Shown here: one piece after another, positions 43,921-52,477 of the stretch | Layout: every line of letters starts with the position of its first letter | Numbering within the stretch: position 1 is the first letter of the stretch | NCBI RefSeq assembly: GCF_001486505.1 | Contig: NZ_LN909066.1 | Span: 536,451-600,450 of the forward strand | Direction: 5' to 3' | DNA length: 64,000 nucleotides | Source of the DNA: Paenibacillus rubinfantis | Lineage (GTDB): Bacteria > Bacillota > Bacilli > Paenibacillales > Paenibacillaceae | The notes under the pieces: model-generated | What the model saw: only the letters and a program-made list of their open reading frames with translations | Told to the model about the DNA's origin: nothing | The model's database searches: none | Position numbers and translations under genes: made by a program

Positions 43921-45474
43921 CTATCTCGCCGCGTTATATTCCTCGATAATCTTCGAACCGCCCCGGCTCTTCCATTGCTCGATCGCTTTCTCAAAGCCCG
44001 CTTTGTCGATTTGACCGTAGATATATTGATACGTCGCATCCGTAATCAACTGCTGCAGCTCCACGCCCTTCTCCGTGTAGGTTTGCGAATCCAGCGCCGC
44101 GGTTGGATCCGGCACACCCACCTTGACGTTTTCCTTGATCAATTCTTCGGCGTGGATCCGGCCCGGCAGGGTGTTGTAGCTTTCGTACATGCCGTTGGAC
44201 TCGGGCTCCCCGATCACGCTGTCCTTAAACGGCTTCACCTCGCGCTCGATCAATTCCTTGTCGTCCGAAACCTTGGCTTTGCCTTCCACGACCGTGTAGT
44301 GCGTACCTTCAATGCCCCAATACATCAAATTGGCAACTTCCGGCGTCATCATCTTGTCAAAGAACGCCAGGATCTTCTTGAGCTCCGCTTCATCCTTCAC
44401 CGCCGATTTCGGGAACAGGATAATATTGTTGTAGCCCGGAATCATCCATTGGGCGAACTTCCCGTCCGGACCGGCCACCATGCTGTGCGTATCAAGGACC
44501 GCATCCGGTGCGTTTTTGATCAGATCCTTGTTCAGCGAATCGATATCCTGCATGGACCCGCCGATGTAGAGCCCGGCCTTGCCGCTCGTGAACATATTGA
44601 CGGCATCGGTTTTACTGGTAGCGGCAAAATCCTGGTTCATGTAGCCGTTATCCCGCAGCTTCTTAAAGAAATCCATCGTATCGATGTATTGCGGGAACAT
44701 AAATTCCGGTTGCAGCCCACCGTCCTTCTCGCCCCAGTTGTTTGGCGTGCCAAACCAGGCCGATACCGTCTTGAACGCCCCGTAGACCAGCTCGTTCCGG
44801 TCGGCGATCCCGGTCGTGTCCTTTTGCCTGTTGCCGTCCGGGTCTTGTTCCGTAAACGCCTTGGCCATTTCAAACAATTCGTCCACATTCGCTGGAGCCG
44901 ACAACCCTAACTTATCCGCCCAGTCCTTGCGGTATATCATCCCTTGGCGCGCCAGCGGTCTGCCGATATAAAGGGAGTACAGCTTGCCATCCACCTTCGT
45001 GTTGCCTAAAATCTCCGGCTTTAACTTGTTGAGGTTCGGGAATTCGGTCAAGTAGGGGCCAATTTCCCAAAACTGCCCATCCTTGATCGCTTCTTTCATC
45101 TGAATAAACGTGGTTTGGTTTTTGAGGTAGGTCACTTGGGGTAAGGAGCCTGTGGCAAATGCGGTGTTCAGCTTTTCTTCATACGTGTCCGCCGGGAAAA
45201 ACTGATAGTTCAGCTTCGTGTTCGTCAGCTTCTCCAGCTCGGTTTTGATCGTATCCGGCGGCGTCTCCGACGTATTTAACGGCAGCATGATCGTGATCTC
45301 CGTTGGTTTCTCCGCCTCGGCAGGTGCATTCCCGCCGTTGTCCGCAGTGGACGCAGCAGGTTCTGTTGCTGCCGGGCTGCTGCTCCCCTTATTGTCAGCG
45401 CTTCCACAACCGGCTAGCACAACGCTCAGCGATAGCAGTGCGGTCAGGATGAGGATGAATGATTGTTTCTTCAT
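43921..45474 (-). CDS. Sugar-binding lipoprotein (YtcQ/LplA-like), pectin locus
   Basis: Lipoprotein of 517 aa. The signal peptide MKKQSFILILTALLSLSVVL ends in the lipobox LAGC, followed by a Ser/Ala/Pro/Asn linker (about 25-55). The body has the LplA-family calcium-type loop TEQDPDGNRQKD and the C-terminal GFEKAIEQWKSRGGSKIIEEYN. It is a paralogue of the lipoprotein encoded directly upstream. It begins 9 bases after GGGAGG. The gene pair and the two permeases form the importer. Confidence 0.92.
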   Translation of the reverse strand: MKKQSFILILTALLSLSVVLAGCGSADNKGSSSPAATEPAASTADNGGNAPAEAEKPTEITIMLPLNTSETPPDTIKTELEKLTNTKLNYQFFPADTYEEKLNTAFATGSLPQVTYLKNQTTFIQMKEAIKDGQFWEIGPYLTEFPNLNKLKPEILGNTKVDGKLYSLYIGRPLARQGMIYRKDWADKLGLSAPANVDELFEMAKAFTEQDPDGNRQKDTTGIADRNELVYGAFKTVSAWFGTPNNWGEKDGGLQPEFMFPQYIDTMDFFKKLRDNGYMNQDFAATSKTDAVNMFTSGKAGLYIGGSMQDIDSLNKDLIKNAPDAVLDTHSMVAGPDGKFAQWMIPGYNNIILFPKSAVKDEAELKKILAFFDKMMTPEVANLMYWGIEGTHYTVVEGKAKVSDDKELIEREVKPFKDSVIGEPESNGMYESYNTLPGRIHAEELIKENVKVGVPDPTAALDSQTYTEKGVELQQLITDATYQYIYGQIDKAGFEKAIEQWKSRGGSKIIEEYNAAR

Positions 45475-45592
45475 ACCTTTGGACCTCCCATGGTTTGGAT
45501 TGCTTACCCTTCCACGGTATCGTCACGGCGGCGTTACGGAAACAATCATTTCCTCATAACGGCAGCTTTCTGCAAGGCATCTGATCAAATGA

Positions 45593-47104
45593 TTATGGTT
45601 GTGATAGCGCTTCCTCAAATTCACGAATCACGGCTTGACCGCCGTTTTGCTTCCAACGTTCAATTTCCTGCTGAAAGCCTTCTGCGTTGAGACGTCCCAG
45701 GATGTAATTGTACGTAGCATCGCCGATAATCGTCGACAGCTCCGCGCTCCGTTCATCATAGGTTGGCGAACTCAGCCGGACCGTTGGATCGTCAACCAAG
45801 AACGCTTCGTTATCCTTGCTGAGCTGTTCGGCGATTTGGGTTAATTGCTCTTTTTGCGCGACTTCCATCAGGTTGGGGTTGCCGATATCGGCGATCATCA
45901 GCGAGTATAACGGATTCACCTCGTTCACCCGCAGTTGCGACGTTTCCTCCGGCAGGATAACCTTCCCGTTCTCCGTCCGATAATGTCTGCCCTCAAATCC
46001 ATACATCATTAAATTGGCGACATCCCGATCCATCGTCCGGTCGAAGAACCGAAGCGCGACCCGCAGATCCTGCTCCGTAGGAATCATCTTCTTCGAAAAT
46101 AGATACAGCCCGTTAAAGTTCGGAATCGACCATACCTTATATCCGTAAGGCCCCTGGATTCGATTCACCAGCGTAACATCTGCGTCTGGGTTGATGGCCC
46201 GAGCTTCGATGGAAAGGCGTTGCACATCGGTCATACTTCCGATCAATACGCCGGCCTCGCCGCGGATAAACCGATCGCGCTGCACCTCTTTGCTCGTGAG
46301 AGGGAAATCCAGATTGATCAGTTGCTCGTCGTACAGCTTTTTCATAAAATTCATCGTATTCATGTATTCATCCGTCATAAATTCCGGAATCACCCGGCCG
46401 TTCTCGATCTTCCAGTTGTTTGGCGTGCCAAAATACGAGCTGAGCGTCTTAAAAATGCCGTACACAAGATCGTTCCGGTCTACGACGCCAAGCGTGTCCT
46501 GCTTCCCGTTGCCATCCGGATCACCATAGGTAAACTGCCGAAGCACTTCATATAGTTCATCCAGCGTCTTCGGCTCCTCCAAACCAAGATGGTCCAGCCA
46601 ATCCTTGCGTAAAATGATCCCTTGCCGGGAGGATGGACGTTCGGTGTATACCCCGTAGACCTTTCCGTCCACGGCCGCCTGATCCAAGATTTCCGGGTCC
46701 AGCTGGCTCAGGTTCGGAAACTCCGCCAAATACGGCCCGATTTCCCAAAAGACATCCGAACGAATCGCGTTCTTGACCAGATGATAATCGGAAAATTTCA
46801 CGAAGCTAACCTTGGCAAGCGAGTTCGTGGTTAACCCCGTCATCATTTTGTCGGTGTATACGCCCTCCGGTACCCATCTGAGATCAAGCCGGACATCGGT
46901 CAACTCTTCGATCTTAGCCATGATCTCCTTCGATGGCGGCTGCGGAAAGTGAAGCGGCGCCAATATCGACAGATACGGCTGATCCTCCCCGGTTGTCGCC
47001 TGCAGATGCGTGTCCCGGTTCATACACCCAACCAGCAAAGAAACGATGATCAGGAGTCCCCCTAGAGCGGATAATCCGCGGATCCCGCTTGTTCGTCTAA
47101 TCAT
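45593..47104 (-). CDS. Second sugar-binding lipoprotein (YtcQ/LplA-like), pectin locus
   Basis: Lipoprotein of 503 aa with N-terminus MIRRTSGIRGLSALGGLLIIV and lipobox LVGC. It has the same features as its neighbour: the TYGDPDGNGKQD loop and the C-terminal GFQQEIERWKQNGGQAVI. The two genes share one permease pair, and this one is the first in the unit, right behind the regulatory repeats. The linker after the Cys is short, unlike that of its paralogue. They may bind different fragments, or one may be a sensor partner of the divergent membrane regulator. Confidence 0.9.
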   Translation of the reverse strand: MIRRTSGIRGLSALGGLLIIVSLLVGCMNRDTHLQATTGEDQPYLSILAPLHFPQPPSKEIMAKIEELTDVRLDLRWVPEGVYTDKMMTGLTTNSLAKVSFVKFSDYHLVKNAIRSDVFWEIGPYLAEFPNLSQLDPEILDQAAVDGKVYGVYTERPSSRQGIILRKDWLDHLGLEEPKTLDELYEVLRQFTYGDPDGNGKQDTLGVVDRNDLVYGIFKTLSSYFGTPNNWKIENGRVIPEFMTDEYMNTMNFMKKLYDEQLINLDFPLTSKEVQRDRFIRGEAGVLIGSMTDVQRLSIEARAINPDADVTLVNRIQGPYGYKVWSIPNFNGLYLFSKKMIPTEQDLRVALRFFDRTMDRDVANLMMYGFEGRHYRTENGKVILPEETSQLRVNEVNPLYSLMIADIGNPNLMEVAQKEQLTQIAEQLSKDNEAFLVDDPTVRLSSPTYDERSAELSTIIGDATYNYILGRLNAEGFQQEIERWKQNGGQAVIREFEEALSQP

Positions 47105-47139
47105 GAGTCAAAGCCTCCCAAAACGAAGAATAGAACAAA

Positions 47140-47169
47140 ATGATTATTGCCTCACGAGATGATTATTGC
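47140..47169. promoter_or_regulatory. Direct-repeat operator of the YtdP-like regulator
   Basis: ATGATTATTGC occurs twice without mismatch (47140-47150 and 47159-47169), 19 bases apart, between the divergent lipoprotein and regulator genes. The pair lies close upstream of the regulator's promoter and at the place expected for the -35 of the lipoprotein promoter, where no good -35 is seen. Position and repeat form fit an AraC-type activator. Confidence 0.6.
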
Positions 47170-47175
47170 TATTAT

Positions 47176-47204
47176 TTGACAGACATCATACACTGGAACA
47201 TAAT
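47176..47204 (+). promoter_or_regulatory. SigA promoter of the YtdP-like regulator
   Basis: Perfect -35 TTGACA (47176-47181), 17-base spacer, -10 CATAAT (47199-47204), about 23 bases before the regulator start. The operator repeats end 7 bases upstream. Confidence 0.8.
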
Positions 47205-47226
47205 GACTTTTTATCGATAAGGTCAG

Positions 47227-49581
47227 GTGCTGATATTGGTGAAACCCTTAAGCTTTTTAAGCAAACTGATGATTTTTACGATCGCCGTAAGTACGCTGCC
47301 CGTCCTGTTCATCGGTACGTTTTCCTATCTGACTTCGACCCGGGAAATCCAAAAAAACGTCAACCAAAGCCAAATCGAGCTGATTTCCCAAATTAACTCA
47401 AATGTAGAGCGTAAGCTGACGACTGTCAACCAGACGTTAAATCAAGTGGTTAACTCGACCGTACTCAAAAAGGCTCTTCAAAACCCGTTAACTGAAAGCG
47501 ATTTCAAACTATATAACGACCTGCGGAATGAAATCCGAAACATGCAATCCTTCGATACGAAGCTGGAGGATGTCGTCCTGATCAACCTGCAGCAGGACTG
47601 GATGGTGAAGAACTCCGGGTTGTACCGGATGAGCGAGTATAAGGACCGCGAGAGGCTTGAACAGCTGATTGATACGCCCAATGATACCTCCTGGATTTTG
47701 ACTCCGTCCTCCTGGTTCTATAGCGAGGAGAGCGCGGATTCTGCACCTTGCCCTTACAGCATCAGCCTGATTAAGAAGCTGCCGGTCTCCAATCTGCACA
47801 AATACGGACTGGCGCTGGCCAATATTCCCGCCTGCAGCCTGCAAGACGTTATGGCGACGGAGAGCCAGACGCCGAACAACGTGATCGTCGTGAATGAGCG
47901 CGGGCAAATCCTGATGCACCCCGATACATCGCTGATCGGCCGGCAGTTGGAGGAGACCGGATGGGAAAACACGGCTCTGCTCGCGGATGAGGCCCAGCCT
48001 TCCGGGCAGTTTCAGACGTACATCGGCAAGACGGAATATGCCGTCACCTACTTGCGCTCCCAGCTGAACGGATGGATGTATCTCTCGGTCACCTCCATTG
48101 GCAGCCTGACCCGGGAAGCGGGTAAAATCGGGCTGTTCACCTTCTATATCTGCCTGCTGATGCTGCTCTTGTCGATCGGGTTGGCCTGGTTTGGTTCGCG
48201 CCGGATGTATTCGCCGATCGAACGCCTGTTGAATTTGATCGGACGCCGTAAAACCGATGTTCGCCGGGGGCATGCCGACGAATTTGAACTGATCGGCGAA
48301 GAGTATCATCGTCTGTTCCAATCCAAATCACAGCTCGAAACAGAAGTTCGTCAGCATATTCGGCAAGTGCGTGCTTTTTCCCTGATAGAAGCGTTCCAGG
48401 GGCGTTACACCAAACGCCAATTGCTTGAGAAGCTTGAACAATACGGTTACCAGGAGCAGATTCACGCTTGGCAAACGATGGCGGTGTTCACCTTGGCCCT
48501 CGACTTCACAGATGATCTGGCCTATGCCAAAAAGGATCTCAACCTGCTGCTGTTTGCCGCGCAAAATATCATTGAAGAGTTGCTGGATCCCCAAAGCCGG
48601 TTCGCTCCGGTGATCATGGATCAGACGATCGTGACGTTGATCGGAAGCCCTGAGCAGGAGCCCGATGCGTTTCGCCAAGCCGTTTATGCTTGGACGGAGA
48701 AGCTGCAGCATGAAATTCACCAGTGTCTAAAGCTTCAATCCAGCATCGGGTTAAGCCTGCCTTTTCAAGACATTCCGAAGTTATCCATCGCTTACCGCGA
48801 AGGGATCGAAGCGCTGAAATACCGGATCAAGCTAGGAACCGGTGTGATCATTCAATACGAGAACATCAACTCCGGCAAGCATGTGCTGAACGTCAATTAC
48901 CCAACGCACAAGGAAAGCGAGCTGCTTGACGCCATCAAGCTGGCGGAAACGGAGAAAGCCAAGGAAGTGAACGCGCGGTTGTTTAACTCCTTGTTTAGCC
49001 AGGAACTGACGCCGCAGGAATACCAAATTCCGCTGACCCGCCTGCTCAACAATCTGCTGGTGATGATGCAGGAAGCGGGAATCGCCTTGCATCAGATTCG
49101 GCCATCGGGCGGCTCCTTATTTGAGGAGCTGTTGGAGCTGCACACCAAAGCGGAGATCGAAGACTGGTTCTGGACGACGGTGATTCACCCGATGAGCCGT
49201 ATCTTTAACAACCGACAAAACGCCCAATATCAGAATATCTCGGAGAAAATCATCGATTTGATCCAGCACGAATACGACGCCGATTTGACCTTAGAGGCCT
49301 GCGCTGCCCGCCTTCATTATAATGCCAACTATATCAGCAGCATTTTCCGGAAAGAAACGGGTTACTCCTTCAGCGAATACCTCACCATGTACCGGTTCAA
49401 AATGGCCAAAACTTGGCTGCGCGAAACAGAGATGCCTGTGAAAGAGATCGCGGCCAAACTCAGGTATAACAACTCGCAAAATTTTATCCGCTCCTTCAGG
49501 AAAGTGGAGGGAATGACACCGGGACAGTATCGGGAAACGGCCGGCCCGCCTTCAACCCGAGGGGTTCGTGAATCCATTTAG
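47227..49581 (+). CDS. Membrane-anchored AraC regulator (YtdP/YesS type)
   Basis: One-component regulator of about 784 aa that both senses outside the cell and binds DNA. Transmembrane segments at about 14-36 (LMIFTIAVSTLPVLFIGTFSYL) and 295-320 (FTFYICLLMLLLSIGLAWF) enclose an extracellular Cache-like domain. A long cytoplasmic linker leads to a C-terminal AraC domain (about 680-780) with LHYNANYISSIFRKETGYSF and LRYNNSQNFIRSFRKVEGMTPGQYR. No kinase motifs are present. The start is uncertain (GTG 47227, TTG or GTG 47239). In Bacillus the ytdP and yesS genes sit next to rhamnogalacturonan importers, as here; it should activate the divergent operon when pectin fragments are present. Confidence 0.9.
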   Translation: MLILVKPLSFLSKLMIFTIAVSTLPVLFIGTFSYLTSTREIQKNVNQSQIELISQINSNVERKLTTVNQTLNQVVNSTVLKKALQNPLTESDFKLYNDLRNEIRNMQSFDTKLEDVVLINLQQDWMVKNSGLYRMSEYKDRERLEQLIDTPNDTSWILTPSSWFYSEESADSAPCPYSISLIKKLPVSNLHKYGLALANIPACSLQDVMATESQTPNNVIVVNERGQILMHPDTSLIGRQLEETGWENTALLADEAQPSGQFQTYIGKTEYAVTYLRSQLNGWMYLSVTSIGSLTREAGKIGLFTFYICLLMLLLSIGLAWFGSRRMYSPIERLLNLIGRRKTDVRRGHADEFELIGEEYHRLFQSKSQLETEVRQHIRQVRAFSLIEAFQGRYTKRQLLEKLEQYGYQEQIHAWQTMAVFTLALDFTDDLAYAKKDLNLLLFAAQNIIEELLDPQSRFAPVIMDQTIVTLIGSPEQEPDAFRQAVYAWTEKLQHEIHQCLKLQSSIGLSLPFQDIPKLSIAYREGIEALKYRIKLGTGVIIQYENINSGKHVLNVNYPTHKESELLDAIKLAETEKAKEVNARLFNSLFSQELTPQEYQIPLTRLLNNLLVMMQEAGIALHQIRPSGGSLFEELLELHTKAEIEDWFWTTVIHPMSRIFNNRQNAQYQNISEKIIDLIQHEYDADLTLEACAARLHYNANYISSIFRKETGYSFSEYLTMYRFKMAKTWLRETEMPVKEIAAKLRYNNSQNFIRSFRKVEGMTPGQYRETAGPPSTRGVRESI

Positions 49582-49680
49582 AAGCATTCATTAAAAATCC
49601 TCAAAAAAGTCGAGACGCATCTTATCTCCTGAACTAAAATGAAACTACTTCATGAAGTAATAAGTATAGAAGAGGTGCCG

Positions 49681-51153
49681 ATGGAACCATTTTCATTTAT
49701 CAATGCGATTCTTTCATATGTGGAAACACGAGTTAAAGGGAAAATCGACTATGATGAATTAACGAAAACAACCGGGTATTCTCTCCCCTATCTTCGTGAG
49801 TTATTTGCGTGTCAAATGAATAAATCTCTCTCCCGTTATGTCCTTGAACGCAAAATAGCCAACGCTGCCTTTGAATGCGCTTATACCGACAAATCCTTCC
49901 TTCACATCGGGAGCGAATATGGTTTGGACAATCCTGATTCATTTACCCGAGCGTTCCGGAGGATTGTGGGAGTAACCCCAACTGAATTCAGAAAAAGGAA
50001 AATCACGGTCAAAAGAACGAGATTGTGTGCTAGCTGCTATGGAATTGAACTGCCTATATTAAATGATCCTTTGACGAGAGGTGGAAACCACATGGAGACC
50101 CCCAGACTTGATCAAGATGAAGCTATCCTTTTAGGCGTACCCCAAGTCCAATATGGCCCCGAATCGTTGACGCCGTTTCCGTGCTGTCTGAAAGCATGTG
50201 CTAACTATATCGGCATCGACGTCAGTTATGACTATGTGATGGCGGCAAGCGGAGCGGCTTTTCGATTAACGTGGGATGAGACAGGTTGGAATTTAGGAAA
50301 TGTAGACGCGATCTTCACTTATGATGACCCTGTCCGGGTGTTTCGACAAGGCATTGAAGCTCTCGGCTGTCACTTTCAAATCTTATGGAGAGAGAAAGAC
50401 ACCCCAAAATCAGCGTTTATCTCCTTTATTAAAAATCAGATTAACAAAGGGAACCCTGTGATTGCCCTAGGGATCATCGGTCCGCCAGAGGCTTGCATCA
50501 TTACGGGATATCGGAACGATGGCGAAACTTTATTAGGATGGAACTTCTTCCAGAACAACTCCGAGTTTAGCGGCAGCATCACGTTTGACGATTCCGGTTA
50601 TTTCGTTACGGAGCACTGGTGGGACAACCCCGAAACATTGGCTGTCATGTCGCTTGAACCGGGAGACGGCAACAAAGCAAATCTAAATACGATGATCGGT
50701 CATGCCGTAGAGGCGATGACAGGACGTAAACACGGCAACTATGCCAAGGGGTTGCTTGCTTATGACGCATGGATGAAGGCTGTCGCTAACGACAAAGATT
50801 TCTCTGACGGTTTGGTATTACCCCTCCTGGCCGAGAGACTGTTCACGCATGACGATGCCATCGATTGTCTTCTCGACGGAAGATATCAAGCTGCCGTGTT
50901 CCTGAACAAAGCCGCCGAGCAATACCCTGAGCACAAATCGCTTTTTGAGCAAGCCGCCAAACACTTCATGGCTGTCTATGAACTCCACGCCAAGCTATTT
51001 GAGGTTCTAGGGGGCTGGGAACGCGGAGAGGCTCAAATGCATCAGTTTGCCCAATCGGATGTGCGAAGACAAACTGTGCAGTTGATTCACCAGGCCAAGG
51101 AAAGTGACGAAAAGGCTTACGCTATCCTGAAGCAATTGGCGGAGGTAGTGTAA
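49681..51153 (+). CDS. AraC DNA-binding domain fused to BtrH/C39-peptidase-like domain
   Basis: Predicted protein of 490 aa. The N-terminal ~110 residues are an AraC helix-turn-helix pair (YSLPYLRELFACQMNKSLSR and YGLDNPDSFTRAFRRIVGVTP). From about residue 138 comes a domain like the N-terminal part of butirosin-type BtrH or C39 papain-like proteins: ILLGVPQVQYGPESLTPFPCCLKA, then VIALGIIGPPEACIITGY and LLGWNFFQ, then helical repeats to the end. The usual catalytic His before the ITGY strand is replaced by Ala/Cys (PEACIITGY), so it may bind rather than cleave a ligand. DNA-binding domain first is unusual for AraC proteins. ATG 49639 is an alternative start without RBS. The regulated genes are unknown. 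Confidence 0.75.
   Translation: MEPFSFINAILSYVETRVKGKIDYDELTKTTGYSLPYLRELFACQMNKSLSRYVLERKIANAAFECAYTDKSFLHIGSEYGLDNPDSFTRAFRRIVGVTPTEFRKRKITVKRTRLCASCYGIELPILNDPLTRGGNHMETPRLDQDEAILLGVPQVQYGPESLTPFPCCLKACANYIGIDVSYDYVMAASGAAFRLTWDETGWNLGNVDAIFTYDDPVRVFRQGIEALGCHFQILWREKDTPKSAFISFIKNQINKGNPVIALGIIGPPEACIITGYRNDGETLLGWNFFQNNSEFSGSITFDDSGYFVTEHWWDNPETLAVMSLEPGDGNKANLNTMIGHAVEAMTGRKHGNYAKGLLAYDAWMKAVANDKDFSDGLVLPLLAERLFTHDDAIDCLLDGRYQAAVFLNKAAEQYPEHKSLFEQAAKHFMAVYELHAKLFEVLGGWERGEAQMHQFAQSDVRRQTVQLIHQAKESDEKAYAILKQLAEVV
50077..50094 (+). promoter_or_regulatory. Internal ribosome binding site and ATG inside the AraC-BtrH gene
   Basis: AGAGGTGG (50077-50084) is followed after 7 bases by an in-frame ATG (50092) that begins METPRLDQDEAILLGVPQ, exactly at the start of the BtrH-like domain. 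Initiation here would make a free 353-residue domain without the DNA-binding part. Either two genes were fused or two products are made. Confidence 0.5.
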
Positions 51154-51237
51154 GGCGTCTATTTGGAGCGACCTTCCAGCTGGCAGCGGTGACAACTCTC
51201 GCTGTCCGAGGCTTTTGGTGATTATCCCGTATAATCA

Positions 51238-51282
51238 GGAAGGGAGATAGGAGGCACAGCTCTCCCATCTCCCTTCCTTTTT
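51238..51282 (+). terminator. Terminator after AraC-BtrH gene
   Basis: GGAAGGGAGAT and ATCTCCCTTCC pair perfectly around a loop and are followed by TTTTT. A smaller inverted repeat (TGATTAT/ATAATCA, 51219-51237) precedes it. Confidence 0.88.
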
Positions 51283-51345
51283 CCCTGACCAAAGGGGATA
51301 ATCATGTAAAGCGGCGTGTAAAGGTACTGCTTCTCAGCGATCGTC

Positions 51346-51421
51346 GTGCGGACGGTTCCCCGGTCCACCAAACGTTTGTTAGTATATCTTCTAAGATACA
51401 TGTCCGTCCGTAAGTTCGCAC
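51346..51421. repeat. Broken inverted repeat near LacI 3' end
   Basis: GTGCGGACGG (51346-51355) can pair with the split arm CCGTC (51404-51408) plus CGCAC (51417-51421), with an inner TATCTT/AAGATA stem at 51385-51398. It lies just before the LacI stop codon (minus) and may be part of its 3' end. No T-run follows on either strand. Confidence 0.3.
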
Positions 51422-51440
51422 ATTCGTGTTAGAACCTCGC

Positions 51441-52412
51441 TTACTGCAGCGGAATCGAAACATACTCTTCATACCCTGCTTCGGTATTGGGGCTCCCTTT
51501 TGAGGAGGCCTTATCCCTGGATTCGATATAAAATTGCATGATCTCAAAAGCAACCTCAACCTGTCCCCGGTTCTCCTCACATGTTAGCTTGTGGACCTCC
51601 GGAGGCAGCAGTTCAGGACAACCGCTCGTACAGAGGACGGTCAGTTCCAGCTCCAGCTCTCGAGAGGCGTTCGCCACGAACATCCCTACAAACTCGTTTA
51701 TCACGATTCCGCAGCCCCCTTGAAACCGCGCCAGAAACTCGGGCAGTTGGTCCACATGATCGGCGGTCAGCACAAAAATCGAGTCCTCTTCAAGTTGTGC
51801 TTCATCAACAATCGTCTTTATCGTACCTTCGTTGGTGAGATCGTCCAGCACCAGAAAGCGCCGTCCGTTTCTACCCGCCGATTGCTCCCTCCATAAGGTG
51901 AACGCCTGTCGGTAATCCATCACAACCTTATGGAACAGCGGATCGTCGATATGGGTGTCGAGCAGCACGATCGGTACTCCGAAGCTGAAGTGGATGGAGA
52001 TATCCCGAAATAGATCCTGCTTTACACCGACCAACAGCACCCCATCCACCTCCCGTTGCCGGATGATTTCCGGATTTGGCCGTTCGGCGTCCATCCCCAG
52101 CACGAGCAGGTGATAACCTGCTTGCTTGCAGAGCGCTTCCACCCGTTCGGCCAGCCTCCCATCATACAGCTGCTTCCATAACCCATCCTGCTCGCTGCGG
52201 CTGAACAGCAAAGCCACCATGCCGGACTTCCCCCGGACCAGCGAACGGGCCGCAAGACTGGGGATATAATTCAGCTTATTTGCGGCTTCCAACACGCGGC
52301 AGCGCGTTTCTTCCGAAATTTTCTGGTTATCCACGTTATTCAAAATATAGCTGACCGTCGCCACCGAAACCTTCGCTTCACGGGCGATGTCCTTCATCGT
52401 TGCTTTTTTCAC
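51441..52412 (-). CDS. LacI family transcriptional regulator
   Basis: Repressor of about 323 aa. The N-terminal helix-turn-helix ATMKDIAREAKVSVATVSYILNN and hinge LNYIPSLAARSLVRGKS are followed by a periplasmic-binding-like sugar domain. GTG 52412, 6 bases after GAGGTG, is the preferred start; GTG 52421 is an alternative. It lies 65 bases after the esterase gene on the same strand and is probably co-transcribed with it. The twin palindromes in front of the esterase fit as its operators, giving autoregulation. Confidence 0.9.
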   Translation of the reverse strand: MKKATMKDIAREAKVSVATVSYILNNVDNQKISEETRCRVLEAANKLNYIPSLAARSLVRGKSGMVALLFSRSEQDGLWKQLYDGRLAERVEALCKQAGYHLLVLGMDAERPNPEIIRQREVDGVLLVGVKQDLFRDISIHFSFGVPIVLLDTHIDDPLFHKVVMDYRQAFTLWREQSAGRNGRRFLVLDDLTNEGTIKTIVDEAQLEEDSIFVLTADHVDQLPEFLARFQGGCGIVINEFVGMFVANASRELELELTVLCTSGCPELLPPEVHKLTCEENRGQVEVAFEIMQFYIESRDKASSKGSPNTEAGYEEYVSIPLQ

Positions 52413-52477
52413 ATCCAACACCTCATCGATTCACTAACACTCTGATAGGATGATACCATATCCCGGATGGCAAACGC

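Noticed and set aside
43888..44910. Plus-strand frame of 340 codons
   Set aside because: Antisense shadow of the LplA-like lipoprotein; no RBS or known domain.
47509..48321. Minus-strand frame of 270 codons
   Set aside because: Antisense shadow of the YtdP-like regulator.
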